From Cronobacter sakazakii (GTDB lineage: Bacteria; Pseudomonadota; Gammaproteobacteria; Enterobacterales; Enterobacteriaceae), in the NCBI RefSeq assembly GCF_000982825.1, contig NZ_CP011047.1, positions 1,116,001-1,180,000 of the forward strand: 64,000 nt of DNA. The letters are read 5' to 3'. Positions 16,651 to 25,520 of the stretch are shown here, piece after piece. The first letter of the stretch is position 1, and each line of letters opens with the position of its first letter. The translations under genes were made by a program, and so were the position numbers. The notes below the pieces were generated by a model. It had not been told where the DNA came from. It did not search any database and saw only the letters and a list, made by a program, of their open reading frames with translations.

Positions 16651-17700
16651 TCAGGCGTTCAGCCGCGCCAGCCCTGCCTGCGCGGGTGGGTAATCGCCGC
16701 ACTGCGTATAACAGGCCTGCGCCTCTGTCGTCATGCCGGAGATTTCCAGGATCACCCCGATGTTGTACCAAGCCTTAAAACTGGTCACGCCCGCTTTGCT
16801 GCTCTCCGGCATGCGGGTGCAGTGTAAGAAGGTGTCTACCGCCGCCTGTAGCTGGCCGTTATTCATCAGAATCAGCGCCTTAAGAAACATAAAATCGGCG
16901 GAGGTATACCAGCGCTCGTAATCAAGAATGCTCATGGCCGCCGCGTAGTCGCCCTGATTAATCAGCGCATAGCCCAGCGTTTCGACCATCTCTTCGACAT
17001 ACTCCAGCGCCACGTTCGGTTCATAGCTCAGCGCCTTGCGAAACGACTCTGCCGCCGGGGCATAGTCGCGTTTGAGAAAATGGCTTTTGCCTAGCTGAAA
17101 CCAGAGATACGGATCGTCCGGCTGCGTCTGCAATGCCCGCTCCAGCAGGCGAATGTTGCGGGTAATTTTATCCGTCTCCTGCAACACCGCTTTTTTGTAG
17201 CCGACATGATCGAGCGTCACGGGCACCGGGAACATGTCGCCCGGCGCGTGGCTCTCGCGCGGCGTCACCTGCTCGTGGATCACGCCCTGATAGTGATAAC
17301 GCGCCTTCGGGAACAGGCGCGACACGCGCTCACGCAGGGTGGTGACGCCCTCGGCTTCGTCAATATAGTTAATTCGCTCCACGCGCCCCACGCCCTCCGG
17401 GTGCGCATGGATAAGCGCCTGTAGCGCCGGGATATCCACCGCTGTTATAGATTCATCGGCATCAATCACCAGCACCCAGTCATAACGGGCGTACGCCAGC
17501 GAGGCGTTGCGCGCCGCCGCGAAATCATCCACCCACGCGAAGTCATACACTTTGTCGGTAAAGCGTTGTGCAACGGCTTTGGTGTCGTCCTGCGATCCGG
17601 TATCGACAATCACGATATCGTCGAAATGCGCGGCGACGGAGGCGAGGGTATCGGCAAGATGCTTTGCCTCGTTTTTCACAATCATACAGATGGAAATCAT
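16651..17700 (-). CDS. Family 2 glycosyltransferase with TPR-like C-terminus
   Basis: A 349-residue cytoplasmic protein. Residues 1-about 200 form a GT-A fold: MISICMIVKNEAKHLADTL at the N-terminus, DIVIVDTGSQDDT near 29-41, and the metal-binding DVD-like VLVIDADES near 76-84. The remainder has tetratricopeptide-like helices (YLWFQLGKSHFLKRDYAPAAESFRKAL and LGYALINQGDYAAAMSIL). This two-part layout matches stand-alone GT2-TPR enzymes such as those in SunS/ORF-type glucosyltransferases. Acceptor and sugar are unknown and it has no partner gene. Confidence 0.85.
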   Translation of the reverse strand: MISICMIVKNEAKHLADTLASVAAHFDDIVIVDTGSQDDTKAVAQRFTDKVYDFAWVDDFAAARNASLAYARYDWVLVIDADESITAVDIPALQALIHAHPEGVGRVERINYIDEAEGVTTLRERVSRLFPKARYHYQGVIHEQVTPRESHAPGDMFPVPVTLDHVGYKKAVLQETDKITRNIRLLERALQTQPDDPYLWFQLGKSHFLKRDYAPAAESFRKALSYEPNVALEYVEEMVETLGYALINQGDYAAAMSILDYERWYTSADFMFLKALILMNNGQLQAAVDTFLHCTRMPESSKAGVTSFKAWYNIGVILEISGMTTEAQACYTQCGDYPPAQAGLARLNA

Positions 17701-17894
17701 AGCGTCAGGCTCAGGCGGTTCAGGCGGCTTCGGGGGAATTCACGATACCAGAGGTATCGGCGGCGGGCGGCAATTTTTTAGCGGCGCCTGCCAGCGCGTC
17801 AGCGCCGTCTATTATTAACTCTCCGTTATAAAAAAAGCCGCGCGGCATCGTAGCGGCAACACTCTTTTCACGTTGACAATACTGGAGGCCTGGC

Positions 17895-18473
17895 ATGAGC
17901 AACCACGGCGATGAAACACACCACGGGCATCTGCGCGATGCAGGCGGCCCGCCGCCGCAATATGTCCCGCTGAGGCTGACGGTGAATGGCGAAACCCGGC
18001 AGTTGGAGGTCGACACCCGCACCACGCTGCTGGACGCGCTGCGTGAGCATCTGGCGCTGACGGGCACCAAGAAAGGCTGCGATCACGGCCAGTGCGGCGC
18101 GTGTACGGTCATCATTGACGGACGGCGCGTGAATTCGTGCCTGACGCTGGCGGTAATGCACCAGGACGCCGACGTCACGACCATTGAGGGCCTGGGAACG
18201 CCGGATAACCTGCATCCGATGCAGGCGGCGTTTGTGGAGCATGACGGTTTTCAGTGCGGCTACTGCACGCCGGGGCAGATCTGCTCCTCGGTCGCGATGC
18301 TCAAGGAAATCGAAGCGGGCATTCCAAGCCATGTGACGCACGATTTAGTCTCGCCCCCCGAAATGACCGCCGATGAAATTCGCGAGCGCATGAGCGGCAA
18401 TATCTGCCGCTGCGGCGCGTATGCCAACATTCTTGCTGCGATCGAAGATGTCGCCGGGAGTGAATCCTCATGA
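17895..18473 (+). CDS. paoA: Aldehyde oxidoreductase [2Fe-2S] subunit PaoA, without Tat signal
   Basis: PaoA is the small iron-sulfur subunit of the molybdenum-dependent aldehyde oxidoreductase PaoABC, which oxidises aromatic aldehydes to acids. The plant-type cluster cysteines are in CDHGQCGACT near residues 57-66, and the second cluster in CGYCTPGQ and NICRCGAY. E. coli PaoA has about 229 residues with a twin-arginine signal; this one has 192 and goes from a short MSNHGDETHHG head into PLRLTVNG with no RR motif. An in-frame TGA at 17874-17876 rules out a longer start, and GGAG precedes the ATG. Confidence 0.95.
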   Translation: MSNHGDETHHGHLRDAGGPPPQYVPLRLTVNGETRQLEVDTRTTLLDALREHLALTGTKKGCDHGQCGACTVIIDGRRVNSCLTLAVMHQDADVTTIEGLGTPDNLHPMQAAFVEHDGFQCGYCTPGQICSSVAMLKEIEAGIPSHVTHDLVSPPEMTADEIRERMSGNICRCGAYANILAAIEDVAGSESS

Positions 18474-19423
18474 AAGCTTTTACTTACGAGCGCGCCGCGA
18501 CGCCCGCAGAGGCGGCGGCCAGCGCGCAGCGCACGCCGGGCGCAAAATTCATCGCGGGCGGCACGAATTTGCTCGATCTGATGAAACTGGAGATAGAAAC
18601 GCCGGTACATCTGATAGACGTTAACGGTCTCGCGCTGGATACAATTGAGCCGACAGAAAACGGCGGTTTGCGGATTGGCGCGCTGGTGCGCAACACCGAT
18701 CTGGCGGCAGATGACCGCGTGCGCCGCGACTACGCCGTGCTCTCACGCGCGCTGCTGGCCGGCGCGTCCGGGCAGTTACGCAACCGGGCGACGACCGCCG
18801 GGAATCTCTTGCAGCGCACCCGTTGTCCCTATTTCTACGATACCAACCAGGCGTGCAATAAGCGTCAGCCTGGTAGCGGCTGCGCTGCCATGCAGGGTTA
18901 CAGCCGCCAGTTAGCCGTGGTAGGCGCGAGCGACGCCTGTATCGCCACGCACCCGAGCGATATGGCGGTCGCCATGCGCCTGCTGGACGCGGTGGTGGAA
19001 ACCATCAACCCGAACGGCCAGGCGCGCCGTATTCCGGTCGCGGAGTTTTACCGCGCGCCTGGCGATACGCCGCATCTGGAAACGGCGCTTGAGCCCGGCG
19101 AATTCATTACGGCTGTCACCCTGCCGCCGCCGGTGGGTGGAGCGCATATCTACCGCAAAGTGCGCGACCGCGCCTCTTACGCGTTTGCACTGGTGTCGGT
19201 GGCGGCGATTGTGCAGCCGGACGGCACCGGGCGCGTGGCGGTGGGCGGCGTGGCGCATAAACCCTGGCGGCTCGATGCCGCGGATGCCCAGGTTCCGCAC
19301 GGCGCGCAGGCGGTGTATGACGCGCTATTCGCCGATGCGCAGCCGACCGCGGAAAACGCATTCAAGCTGGTGCTGGCGAAACGCACCATCGCCTCGGTAC
19401 TGACACAAGCGAGGGCAGGCTGA
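18470..19423 (+). CDS. paoB: Aldehyde oxidoreductase FAD subunit PaoB
   Basis: PaoB carries FAD and an extra [4Fe-4S] cluster and passes electrons from PaoA to an acceptor. The 317 residues match the family. The FAD-binding loop is KFIAGGTNLLDLMK near residues 25-38. The cluster insertion TRCPYFYDTNQACNKRQPGSGC near 121-142 is characteristic of the 4-hydroxybenzoyl-CoA reductase-like subset that includes PaoB. The start overlaps the paoA stop (ATGA) and the stop overlaps the paoC start (TGATG), so the three subunits are translationally coupled. Confidence 0.96.
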   Translation: MKAFTYERAATPAEAAASAQRTPGAKFIAGGTNLLDLMKLEIETPVHLIDVNGLALDTIEPTENGGLRIGALVRNTDLAADDRVRRDYAVLSRALLAGASGQLRNRATTAGNLLQRTRCPYFYDTNQACNKRQPGSGCAAMQGYSRQLAVVGASDACIATHPSDMAVAMRLLDAVVETINPNGQARRIPVAEFYRAPGDTPHLETALEPGEFITAVTLPPPVGGAHIYRKVRDRASYAFALVSVAAIVQPDGTGRVAVGGVAHKPWRLDAADAQVPHGAQAVYDALFADAQPTAENAFKLVLAKRTIASVLTQARAG

Positions 19424-21621
19424 TGAAATTTGAAAAACCGGCAACAGAAAACCCGATCGACCAGCAGAAAGTGGTCGGACGGCCGCGCGATCGTATCGAC
19501 GGCCCGCTGAAAACCTCAGGCCAGGCCACTTACGCCTATGAGTGGCACGATGAAGCGCCGAACGCCGCTTATGGTCACGTGGTAGGCTCCGCCATCGCCA
19601 AAGGGCGCATCGTCGCGATGAATATCCAGGCGGCGCAACAGGCGCCCGGCGTGCTGGCCGTGGTGACGGCGGAAAACGCCGCCCTGCCCGGTAAGGGCGA
19701 CATGAACGCGGCAACACTGCTGGGTGGCCCGGACATCGAGCACTATCACCAGGCCATCGCGCTGGTGGTGGCGGAAACGTTCGAACAAGCGCGCGCGGCG
19801 GCCGGACTGATTACCGTGGAGTATGAAGAAGCGCCGGGGCATTACGATCTGGCGGAGGAAAAGCCGTCGGTGACCACGCCGCCGGAGGATACGCCCGATA
19901 AAATCGTTGGCGATTTTAACAGCGCTTTTGAAAGCGCCGCCGTGCAGCTCGATGCCACGTACACCACGCCGGATCAAAGCCATATGGCGATGGAGCCGCA
20001 CGCGTCCATGGCGACGTGGGAAGGCGATAAACTCACGCTCTGGACGTCCAGCCAGATGATTAACTGGTGGCGCGGCGATCTCGCCAAAACGCTCGGTATT
20101 CCTGTTGAAAATATCCGCGTGCGTTCGCCGTTTATCGGCGGCGGCTTTGGCAGCAAACTCTTTTTGCGCAGCGACGCGGTGCTGGCGACGCTCGGCGCCC
20201 GCGCAACGCAACGCCCTGTGAAAGTGATGCTGCCGCGCCCCTTTATTCCCAATAACACCACCCACCGCCCGGCCACGATCCAGCGGGTGCGCATCGGCGC
20301 GCACAACGACGGGCGCATCACGGCCATCGCCCATGAAAGCTGGTCCGGCAACCTGCCGGGCGGCCCGACGGAGACGGCGACCAACCAGACGGAGCTGCTC
20401 TACGCAGGCGCGAACCGCCACACCGGGCTGCGGCTGGCGGAGCTGGATCTGCCCGAGGGCAACTCCATGCGCGCGCCTGGCGAAGCGCCAGGCATGATGG
20501 TGCTGGAGATCGCGATGGATGAGATGGCCGAAAAACTTGGCATCGATCCGGTGGAGTTTCGCATTATCAACGACACGCAAGTCGACCCGGCGCACCCGGA
20601 GCGCTTTTTCTCGCGCCGCCAGCTGGTGGAGTGTCTGCGAACCGGGGCGGCGCATTTCGGCTGGCATCAGCGCAACCCACAACCGGCGCAGGTGCGCGAA
20701 GGCGACTGGCTGATTGGGCTCGGTATGGCAGCGGGGTTTCGTAATAACCTGGTGACCAAATCGGGCGCGCGCGTGCATCTGGACGCGCAGGGCCACGTCA
20801 CCGTGGAAACGGACATGACGGATATCGGCACCGGCAGCTATACCATCATCGCGCAAACCGCCGCTGAAATGATGGGCGTGCCGCTGGAGCGAGTGACGGT
20901 GCGCCTGGGCGATTCCGATTACCCCATCTCTTCCGGCTCGGGCGGGCAGTGGGGCGCGAACAGCTCCACGGCGGGCGTGTACGCGGCGTGCGTCAAACTG
21001 CGCGAAGCGGTCGCCAATAAGCTTGGTTTTGACCCGAACCGCGCTGAATTCTTCGATGGCAATATTCAGGGCGATGGGCGCATCGCGGCGCTCGCCGATG
21101 CCGCCGCTGACGGCACGCTGACGGTTGAAGACACCATGGAATATGGCGATCTCGATAAACAGTTCCAGCAGTCGACCTTCGCCGGACATTTTGTGGAAGT
21201 GGCCGTCGAGGCGAACACCGGCGAAGTGCGCGTGCGCCGGATGCTGGCGGTCTGCGCCGCCGGGCGCATTCTCAACCCGAAAACCGCGCGCAGCCAGGTC
21301 ATTGGCGCGATGACGATGGGGCTTGGCGGGGCGCTGATGGAAGAGCTGTTCGTCGATACGCGGCGCGGCTTTTTCGTTAATCACGACATGGCGCTCTATG
21401 AAGTGCCGGTTCACGCCGATATCCCGACGCAGGAGGTGATTTTCCTGGAAGACACAGACCCGGTGTCGTCACCGATGAAAGCTAAAGGCGTGGGCGAGCT
21501 GGGCCTGTGCGGCGTCAGCGCCGCCATTGCGAACGCGATTTACAACGCCACCGGCGTGCGCGTGCGCGATTACCCCATCACGCTGGATAAGCTGCTTGAA
21601 GGGCTGCCAGAGATGGCATAA
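19423..21621 (+). CDS. paoC: Aldehyde oxidoreductase molybdenum-cofactor subunit PaoC
   Basis: PaoC is the catalytic subunit and binds molybdopterin cytosine dinucleotide. At 732 residues it matches E. coli PaoC. Xanthine-oxidase-family features are present: the N-terminal RIDGPLKTSGQATYAYE, FIGGGFGSKL near residue 236, SGSGGQWGANS near 504, and KGVGELGLCG near 688-697, where the Glu is the catalytic base. No transmembrane or signal sequence is present; in E. coli the subunit rides to the periplasm on the PaoA signal, which is missing here. Confidence 0.97.
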   Translation: MKFEKPATENPIDQQKVVGRPRDRIDGPLKTSGQATYAYEWHDEAPNAAYGHVVGSAIAKGRIVAMNIQAAQQAPGVLAVVTAENAALPGKGDMNAATLLGGPDIEHYHQAIALVVAETFEQARAAAGLITVEYEEAPGHYDLAEEKPSVTTPPEDTPDKIVGDFNSAFESAAVQLDATYTTPDQSHMAMEPHASMATWEGDKLTLWTSSQMINWWRGDLAKTLGIPVENIRVRSPFIGGGFGSKLFLRSDAVLATLGARATQRPVKVMLPRPFIPNNTTHRPATIQRVRIGAHNDGRITAIAHESWSGNLPGGPTETATNQTELLYAGANRHTGLRLAELDLPEGNSMRAPGEAPGMMVLEIAMDEMAEKLGIDPVEFRIINDTQVDPAHPERFFSRRQLVECLRTGAAHFGWHQRNPQPAQVREGDWLIGLGMAAGFRNNLVTKSGARVHLDAQGHVTVETDMTDIGTGSYTIIAQTAAEMMGVPLERVTVRLGDSDYPISSGSGGQWGANSSTAGVYAACVKLREAVANKLGFDPNRAEFFDGNIQGDGRIAALADAAADGTLTVEDTMEYGDLDKQFQQSTFAGHFVEVAVEANTGEVRVRRMLAVCAAGRILNPKTARSQVIGAMTMGLGGALMEELFVDTRRGFFVNHDMALYEVPVHADIPTQEVIFLEDTDPVSSPMKAKGVGELGLCGVSAAIANAIYNATGVRVRDYPITLDKLLEGLPEMA

Positions 21622-21691
21622 GGACGTGACGGCTGGCGGCCACGCGTCGCCAGCCGCACCCGATCGCCGTTTAACAGAAGGATGAAAAAAG

Positions 21692-22627
21692 GTGCTGCAA
21701 CAACCCCTGCTGACAGAACAGGCGCGTCCTGAGGCGGCGTTTCTGACTGATGACAGCACCGCGATTTTGCGCTTTGCGGCGCAGGCGCTGCGCGCCGGTA
21801 TGGCCGCCGCGCTGGTCACGCTGGTGGAGATCCGCGGCGCCTCGTCACGGGCGCTCGGTGCGCAGATGGCCGTGCGCGACGATGGCGCATATTGCGGATT
21901 TGTCTCCGGCGGCTGCGTGGAGGCGGCCGCCGCTTTCGAGGCGCTGGAGGCGATCGCCTGCTGCGAAGACCGCCTGGTGAAATATGGCGACGGCTCGCCC
22001 TATTTCGATATTGTGCTGCCGTGTGGCGGCGGCATTACGCTCGCGATCCACCCGTTACGTGAGGCGACGCCGCTGCTGGCGGTGCTGAACGCCCTTTCGC
22101 AGCGCAAAGCGGCCGGGCTGCGTTATCACCCTTCCTCCCAGACGTTGCAAAGCGTGCTGCCGGTACAAAAGACCGGCTGGCGCGACGACGCCTTTGACGT
22201 GCGCTACACGCCCTGCACGCAGGTCATTATTTTTGGCCGCTCCGTGGAGGCCGAGACCACCGCCACAATCGCACGGGCGGCAGGTTACGACGTGCTGATG
22301 AATGACGGCGTCAATCCGCAGACTGCTTGTGCGCAGATGGACGCCGATACCGCCGTGATCGTGCTTTTTCACGATCTTGATCGCGAGTTACCGGTAATTG
22401 AGGCGGCGCTTTCTGACGCGCCGTTTTACATCGGCGCGCTCGGCAGCCAGCGCACCCATGCCGCACGCACCGTGGCGCTGCGCGAGCGGGGCTTTAGCGA
22501 GCAGGATATCGCCCGCATTAAAGCGCCGATCGGGATCTTCCCGAAAGCCCGCGACGCGCAGTCGCTGGCGCTGTCGATTCTTGCTGATATTGCGGCGGCG
22601 CGACTCAACCGTAAGGCCGCAGGCTGA
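21692..22627 (+). CDS. paoD: XdhC/PaoD-family molybdenum-cofactor chaperone
   Basis: This 311-residue protein is the XdhC/CoxI-type chaperone that binds, sulfurates and inserts the cofactor into PaoC in the cytoplasm. Visible hallmarks are the XdhC N-terminal block LVTLVEIRGASSRALGAQMAV near residues 29-50, FVSGGCVEAA near 70, and the Rossmann-like C-terminal domain with YIGALGSQRTH. The frame begins with GTG at 21692, preceded by AGAAGGA; no in-frame ATG lies in a sensible place. Its stop overlaps the next gene by one base (TGATG). Confidence 0.93.
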   Translation: MLQQPLLTEQARPEAAFLTDDSTAILRFAAQALRAGMAAALVTLVEIRGASSRALGAQMAVRDDGAYCGFVSGGCVEAAAAFEALEAIACCEDRLVKYGDGSPYFDIVLPCGGGITLAIHPLREATPLLAVLNALSQRKAAGLRYHPSSQTLQSVLPVQKTGWRDDAFDVRYTPCTQVIIFGRSVEAETTATIARAAGYDVLMNDGVNPQTACAQMDADTAVIVLFHDLDRELPVIEAALSDAPFYIGALGSQRTHAARTVALRERGFSEQDIARIKAPIGIFPKARDAQSLALSILADIAAARLNRKAAG

Positions 22628-23205
22628 TGCCCGAAGCACAGCCGGTCATCATTATTCTCGCCGCCGGAAAGGGTGAACGCTTTCGCGCGGGCGGCGGAAC
22701 CACGCACAAGCTGGAGGCGTTGCTGGCGGGCAAACCGGTGCTGCAACACGTACTGGCGGCGGCGCAAGCTTCTGGCCTGCCGTGGCATCTGGTCAGGCCG
22801 CAAGGCGGCACCCGTGGCATGGGCGAGTCCATCGCGCTCGGCTTGAAGGCGACGCCAGACGCCGCTGGCTGGCTCATTCTGCCGGGCGATCTGCCGCTCA
22901 TAACGGCCGCGTCGTTGAAACACGTAGCCCAGGCGCTGAATGAAAAGCCCGTCGTGGTGCCGCACTTCCAGCAGCGGCACGGCCACCCGGTCGGCTTCCG
23001 GCGTGAGTATTTTGATTCTCTTGCCCGGCTTACTGGCGATGAGGGCGCCAAAGCGGTTGTGCAGGCGGCAAGAGCGCGCGCAGATGTGTTGACGCTTACG
23101 TTAAACGACCCGGGCATCGTGCAGGATATCGATGTGCCTGAGGATTTAGCAGCGGCGGAACACGATAAAAATAACGCCGTACAGATTTTACGAACACGCT
23201 GGTGA
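22627..23205 (+). CDS. MocA-like molybdopterin cytidylyltransferase
   Basis: A 192-residue NTP-transferase of the MocA/MobA fold. The nucleotide loop IIILAAGKGERF occupies residues 7-18, RGMGESIALG lies near 60, the metal-binding LPGDLPLI near 80-87 and the C-terminal DIDVPEDL near 165. MocA enzymes add CMP to molybdopterin to make the cytosine-dinucleotide cofactor used by the xanthine oxidase family. Its placement directly after the XdhC chaperone suggests dedicated cofactor supply to PaoC. In E. coli, mocA is unlinked to pao. Confidence 0.88.
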   Translation: MPEAQPVIIILAAGKGERFRAGGGTTHKLEALLAGKPVLQHVLAAAQASGLPWHLVRPQGGTRGMGESIALGLKATPDAAGWLILPGDLPLITAASLKHVAQALNEKPVVVPHFQQRHGHPVGFRREYFDSLARLTGDEGAKAVVQAARARADVLTLTLNDPGIVQDIDVPEDLAAAEHDKNNAVQILRTRW

Positions 23206-23228
23206 AATGCGTAAAATCTGACGGCGTT
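23173..23228 (-). terminator. Long-stem terminator overlapping the mocA-like 3' end
   Basis: Two arms of about 19 bases (starting AACGCCGTACAG and CGTAAAATCTGACGG) pair with one small bulge. On the minus strand the hairpin is followed by ATTTTTAT, so it should terminate the aldo/keto reductase transcript. The left arm lies inside the last codons of the convergent mocA-like gene. Confidence 0.75.
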
Positions 23229-23234
23229 TCGCGC

Positions 23235-24101
23235 TTACGCGGCCAGCTTATTTAACGCGTCGAGGGTTTCCTGAGAGAGCGTTAATTCCGTGGCCTTACT
23301 GTTTTCATGGAAATGCACGGCTGACGACGTACCCGGAATTAATAAAATATTCTCCGCGCGGTTTAACAGCCAGGCGAGCGCCACCTGCATCGGCGTCGCC
23401 GATAATTGCGTTGCGATAGTCTCAAGCGTTGAGGACTGCAACGGTGAGAATCCGCCTAACGGGAAAAACGGCACATAGGCAATCCCGGCGGCGGCCAGTT
23501 CATCAATTAACGCCTCATCGCGACGGTGAACGATGTTATACATATTCTGCACGCAGCTTATCGGCGTTATCTGCCGCGCCTGCGCAACCTGTTTCTGCGT
23601 GACGTTACTTAAGCCGATATGTTTAATCAGCCCCTGCTCTTTTAATTTCACCAGGGCCGTGAGCGGCGCTTCGATAGATCCTTCCGCCGGGCCGTGGACA
23701 TCAAACATCACGCGAAAATTGACGACATCCAGCGCGTCGAGCTTCAGGTTGCGCAAATTATCGTGAACGGCTTGCGTTAATTCTTCAGCCGAAAATGCCG
23801 GGTTCCACGAGGCATCATTTCCGCGTGTCGCACCGACTTTAGTTACAATCGTCAGGTCGTCGCGGTAAGGGTATAACGCTTCGCAAATCAGTTGATTCGT
23901 AATGTGCGGCCCGTAAAAATCGCTGGTATCAATATGATTAACGCCCGCCTCAACGGCCGCGCGTAATACGCTGAGGGCCGCGTTTTTATCTTTCGGCGGG
24001 CCAAATACGCCTGAGCCTGCGAGCTGCATCGCGCCATATCCAAACCGTCTGACTTCTCGGCTGCCGAGTTTATACGTACCGCTTTTTTCAATAGTGTTCA
24101 T
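23235..24101 (-). CDS. pdxI: Aldo/keto reductase, PdxI (YdbC) type
   Basis: A 288-residue aldo/keto reductase highly similar by eye to E. coli YdbC, now PdxI, an NADPH-dependent pyridoxal reductase in vitamin B6 salvage. Shared blocks are FGYGAMQLAGSGVFGPP near residues 20-36, GVNHIDTSDFYGPH near 52-65 (catalytic Asp and Tyr), TIVTKVGA (Lys), ASWNPAFS and FFPLGGFSPLQSSTL. ATG at 24101 with AGGTCG upstream fits the family better than the 17-residue longer frame. It is divergent from a TetR gene. Confidence 0.9.
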   Translation of the reverse strand: MNTIEKSGTYKLGSREVRRFGYGAMQLAGSGVFGPPKDKNAALSVLRAAVEAGVNHIDTSDFYGPHITNQLICEALYPYRDDLTIVTKVGATRGNDASWNPAFSAEELTQAVHDNLRNLKLDALDVVNFRVMFDVHGPAEGSIEAPLTALVKLKEQGLIKHIGLSNVTQKQVAQARQITPISCVQNMYNIVHRRDEALIDELAAAGIAYVPFFPLGGFSPLQSSTLETIATQLSATPMQVALAWLLNRAENILLIPGTSSAVHFHENSKATELTLSQETLDALNKLAA

Positions 24102-24126
24102 GACGACCTGCTTGCTGTATCGGTGT

Positions 24127-24157
24127 GAAGGAAGTATTAGTATATGAAGCATCCTTC
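24127..24157. promoter_or_regulatory. Imperfect palindrome in the pdxI-tetR spacer
   Basis: GAAGGA (24127-24132) and TCCTTC (24152-24157) form an inverted repeat with partly symmetrical interior sequence in the 76-base divergent spacer. A TetR-family operator would be expected here. Confidence 0.4.
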
Positions 24158-24177
24158 AGTTTAAGAATTCGCATTCC

Positions 24178-24795
24178 ATGAAGACCACCGCAGCACCGCT
24201 CAGCCCGCGTAAAACCCCGATCCAGCGCCGTTCCGTGGCGACGGTGGAGGCGCTTCATACGGCAACTATTCAGGTTTTAGTGACCGAAGGACTCAGCCGT
24301 TGCACCACCACGCGCGTCGCCAGCCGCGCCGGAATGTCGGTCGGGAGTCTTTATCAGTATTACCCTAACCGCGACGCGCTGCTTTCCGGCGTGCTGGAAT
24401 TACACTTAACCAAAATCGCCGACGCGCTCGAAGCCGCGTGTATTTCCGTGCGCGGCAAACCCGTCGGGGAAATGGCCTGTGCGATGGTGCAGGCTTTTCT
24501 GAGCCTGAAATTAGCCAATCCTGATGAATCAAAAGCGCTGTATGGCGTGGCGGCAGAGCGCGACGGCGCGCGTCTGATGGGCGTGATGTACCAGCGAATG
24601 GTGAATGATATTGCGCAAACGCTTGTTACCGCGCCGGATAATACTTTCCCCGACCCGGTATTCACCGCCCATCTGGCGCTGGGTGTAATTAGCGGGCCGA
24701 CTAAGGCGTTTCTCGAAGGGTTTATTCCACACGACTATACCGGGCAATTCCAGATGCATTTGTCGCGGTTGTTAGGGGGTTATTTGAAGGGATGA
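24178..24795 (+). CDS. TetR-family transcriptional regulator
   Basis: A 205-residue TetR-type repressor. The helix-turn-helix lies at about residues 20-66: VATVEALHTATIQVLVTEG, then CTTTRVASRAGMSVGSLYQYYPNRDALLSGVLE, the standard TetR_N signature. The C-terminal ligand domain is of the AcrR/YcdC-like type. It is divergent from the PdxI-like reductase gene and most likely regulates it. The start codon at 24178 has only a weak ribosome site. The gene is also the last core-like gene before the AT-rich T6SS segment. Confidence 0.92.
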   Translation: MKTTAAPLSPRKTPIQRRSVATVEALHTATIQVLVTEGLSRCTTTRVASRAGMSVGSLYQYYPNRDALLSGVLELHLTKIADALEAACISVRGKPVGEMACAMVQAFLSLKLANPDESKALYGVAAERDGARLMGVMYQRMVNDIAQTLVTAPDNTFPDPVFTAHLALGVISGPTKAFLEGFIPHDYTGQFQMHLSRLLGGYLKG

Positions 24796-25019
24796 CATGA
24801 ATCATTAATTATGAAAGTGTATTAATTTATGCTTGATATCAAAACTATGAATACCTATTGCATTTTTTAATCTTCATCAAAGATAACTTAATTAAATAAC
24901 AACTCCTTTTTACTTCTTGTGTCGTATAGCGGTAAATAACCGTTATTGATGTCGTGTTCTATTCAATGACGCAATGAAAAGCTTTATGTCATCGATATGA
25001 TTTAATAAAGGAGTTCATT
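24796..25019. other. AT-rich spacer before the T6SS module
   Basis: This 224-base stretch has no open frame and is clearly richer in A and T than the flanking DNA. It probably holds the hcp promoter and marks the left edge of an acquired segment. I see no tRNA-end duplicate or integrase trace. Confidence 0.5.
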
Positions 25020-25511
25020 ATGGCTGTCCCGGCACATTTATGGCTTTATGACGCCTCAGGCGCATTAATTTGCGGTGGCTCAGAGGTGATGGGCCGCGAG
25101 GGGAGTATAGAGGTTCAGAGCTTTGGTCATGGTTTGTCTGTACCTTACGATGGGAATACCGGCAAACTAACAGCAACACGCGTTCATAATCTGATGAACA
25201 TAGAAAAGGAATTTGATAAATCCTCTCCTTATCTTTATCGTGCAGTCGCTACCAGTGAAAAACTACAGCGAGCTATCATTCGCTGGTATCGAATTAACCA
25301 CGCGGGTATGGAAGAAGAATTTTTCCAGATGATACTGGAAGATGTAAGAATTACTGGTATCCATCCCAATATGCAAAACTTTAAACACCCGGAAGGGTTG
25401 CTTTCCACTCCGGTGGAGTCCGTAGGGTTGATATACAGCAAAATAACCTGGAAATACCTGAACGGGAATATCCAATATACGGATGCCTGGAACAGCCAGA
25501 TGTATGCTTAG
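25020..25511 (+). CDS. hcp: Type VI secretion tube protein Hcp
   Basis: Hcp forms the hexameric-ring inner tube of the type VI secretion system and can carry small effectors in its lumen. The 163-residue protein has the Hcp family layout: AVPAHLWLYDASGALICGGSEV at the N-terminus, GREGSIEVQSFGHGLSVPYD near residues 24-43, LTATRVHNLMNIEKEFDKSSPYLYRAV in the extended loop, and a C-terminal ESVGLIYSKITWKY strand. AAAGGAG precedes the ATG. No tss core genes occur in the window, so this is an orphan Hcp heading an effector module. Confidence 0.95.
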   Translation: MAVPAHLWLYDASGALICGGSEVMGREGSIEVQSFGHGLSVPYDGNTGKLTATRVHNLMNIEKEFDKSSPYLYRAVATSEKLQRAIIRWYRINHAGMEEEFFQMILEDVRITGIHPNMQNFKHPEGLLSTPVESVGLIYSKITWKYLNGNIQYTDAWNSQMYA

Positions 25512-25520
25512 GATAGCGCT

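Noticed and set aside
19516..21414. A 632-codon open frame on the minus strand
   Set aside because: It lies antisense to paoC, which has strong family signatures. Its translation is rich in Arg, His and Ala and resembles no protein; it is a by-product of GC-rich codon use.
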